From Burkholderiales bacterium (GTDB lineage Bacteria > Pseudomonadota > Gammaproteobacteria > Burkholderiales > Usitatibacteraceae): a stretch of DNA of 47,184 nucleotides. Position 1 is the stretch's first letter. Every line of letters starts with the position of its first letter. Under the pieces are notes generated by a model. That model worked only from the letters and a program-made list of their open reading frames with translations, searched no databases and was not told where the DNA came from. Shown piece after piece: positions 47,108 through 47,184 of the stretch. The DNA lies in assembly GCA_017853245.1 (NCBI GenBank), contig JAFMJY010000004.1:1-47184 (forward strand), in the 5' to 3' direction. The translations under genes and the position numbers were made by a program.

Positions 47108-47130
47108 TTCATTGCACCTGCTGCAATGAA
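47108..47130 (+). promoter_or_regulatory. Perfect 9-bp inverted repeat covering the plsX start codon
   Basis: TTCATTGCA (47108-47116) and TGCAATGAA (47122-47130) enclose a 5-base loop CCTGC. The ATG of plsX (47126-47128) is inside the 3' arm, and no ribosome-binding sequence is visible ahead of it. In mRNA this hairpin would hide the initiation codon. Confidence 0.6.
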
Positions 47131-47184
47131 GACCGTCCTCGCCGTTGATGTGATGGGGGGTGACCACGGCCCGTCGGTCACCGT
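47126..47184 (+). CDS. plsX: Phosphate acyltransferase PlsX, 5' end only
   Basis: The window stops 59 bases into this gene. The visible residues MKTVLAVDVMGGDHGPSVT match the PlsX N-terminus, with the diagnostic DVMGGDHGP. PlsX makes acyl-phosphate from acyl-ACP at the start of phospholipid synthesis. It follows rpmF by 37 bases, as in most proteobacteria, and fab genes would be expected next. The ATG at 47126 is the natural start but lies within a hairpin. Confidence 0.93.
   Translation, partial: MKTVLAVDVMGGDHGPSVT

Overview
The window is high-GC, densely packed chromosomal DNA from a proteobacterium, most likely a betaproteobacterium (Burkholderiales or a neighbouring order). The grounds are three Bug/TctC-type solute-binding genes, one of them broken; an rne/rluC divergent pair followed by HAD hydrolase, Rieske and S49 peptidase genes; and a maf / yceD-rpmF-plsX block. 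The genus cannot be fixed from the sequence alone. I see no 16S rRNA gene, CRISPR array, complete insertion sequence or prophage.

Layout. 1-3.7 kb: a four-gene plus-strand run (end of a PaaI-like thioesterase, a thiamine-diphosphate enzyme, a Tat-exported Bug protein, a glyoxalase-fold protein) that looks like a small catabolic operon. 3.7-11.6 kb: htpG behind a good sigma-32 promoter match, an exosortase H (XrtH) pair, parE-parC and a UspA protein. 11.7-17.4 kb: an organic-acid region with an FMN hydroxy-acid oxidase, an Ldh-type dehydrogenase, a Bug protein and a divergent tcuA-tcuB pair. 17.5-21.5 kb: a PrsW-like protease, the apparently decapitated 3' half of an outer-membrane barrel gene ending at tRNA-Leu(TAA), a secreted protein with three 18-residue repeats, and a methyltransferase. 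21.6-24.4 kb: overlapping hydroxypyruvate isomerase and 2,4-dienoyl-CoA reductase genes.

24.4-26.1 kb is an eroding islet: a TumE/TumA-like toxin-antitoxin pair, a Bug pseudogene lacking its front and an internal block, and an intact hicB whose partner hicA survives only as its last codons. 26.1-34 kb holds an aminotransferase, uvrB with a low-molecular-weight tyrosine phosphatase, a large periplasmic tricorn-like S41 protease and a DsbA-fold isomerase. 34-40 kb holds rne (with a duplicated C-terminal motif) and the divergent rluC-HAD-Rieske-sppA run. The downstream RsmI-like, maf, yceD, rpmF and plsX genes at 45-47.2 kb seem separated from it by four accessory genes: a carboxylesterase, a doubly membrane-anchored TAXI protein, a stand-alone cyclic-nucleotide-binding protein and a PQQ-type sugar dehydrogenase. 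The window ends just inside plsX, whose start codon lies in a perfect 9-bp inverted repeat.

Most of the window is housekeeping and organic-acid metabolism. The observations I rate highest are the hicA remnant, the repeat protein beside tRNA-Leu, the truncated barrel gene, the plsX start-codon hairpin, and the membrane-tethered TAXI protein next to a cyclic-nucleotide-binding protein. No clearly new multi-gene defence or biosynthetic system is evident.
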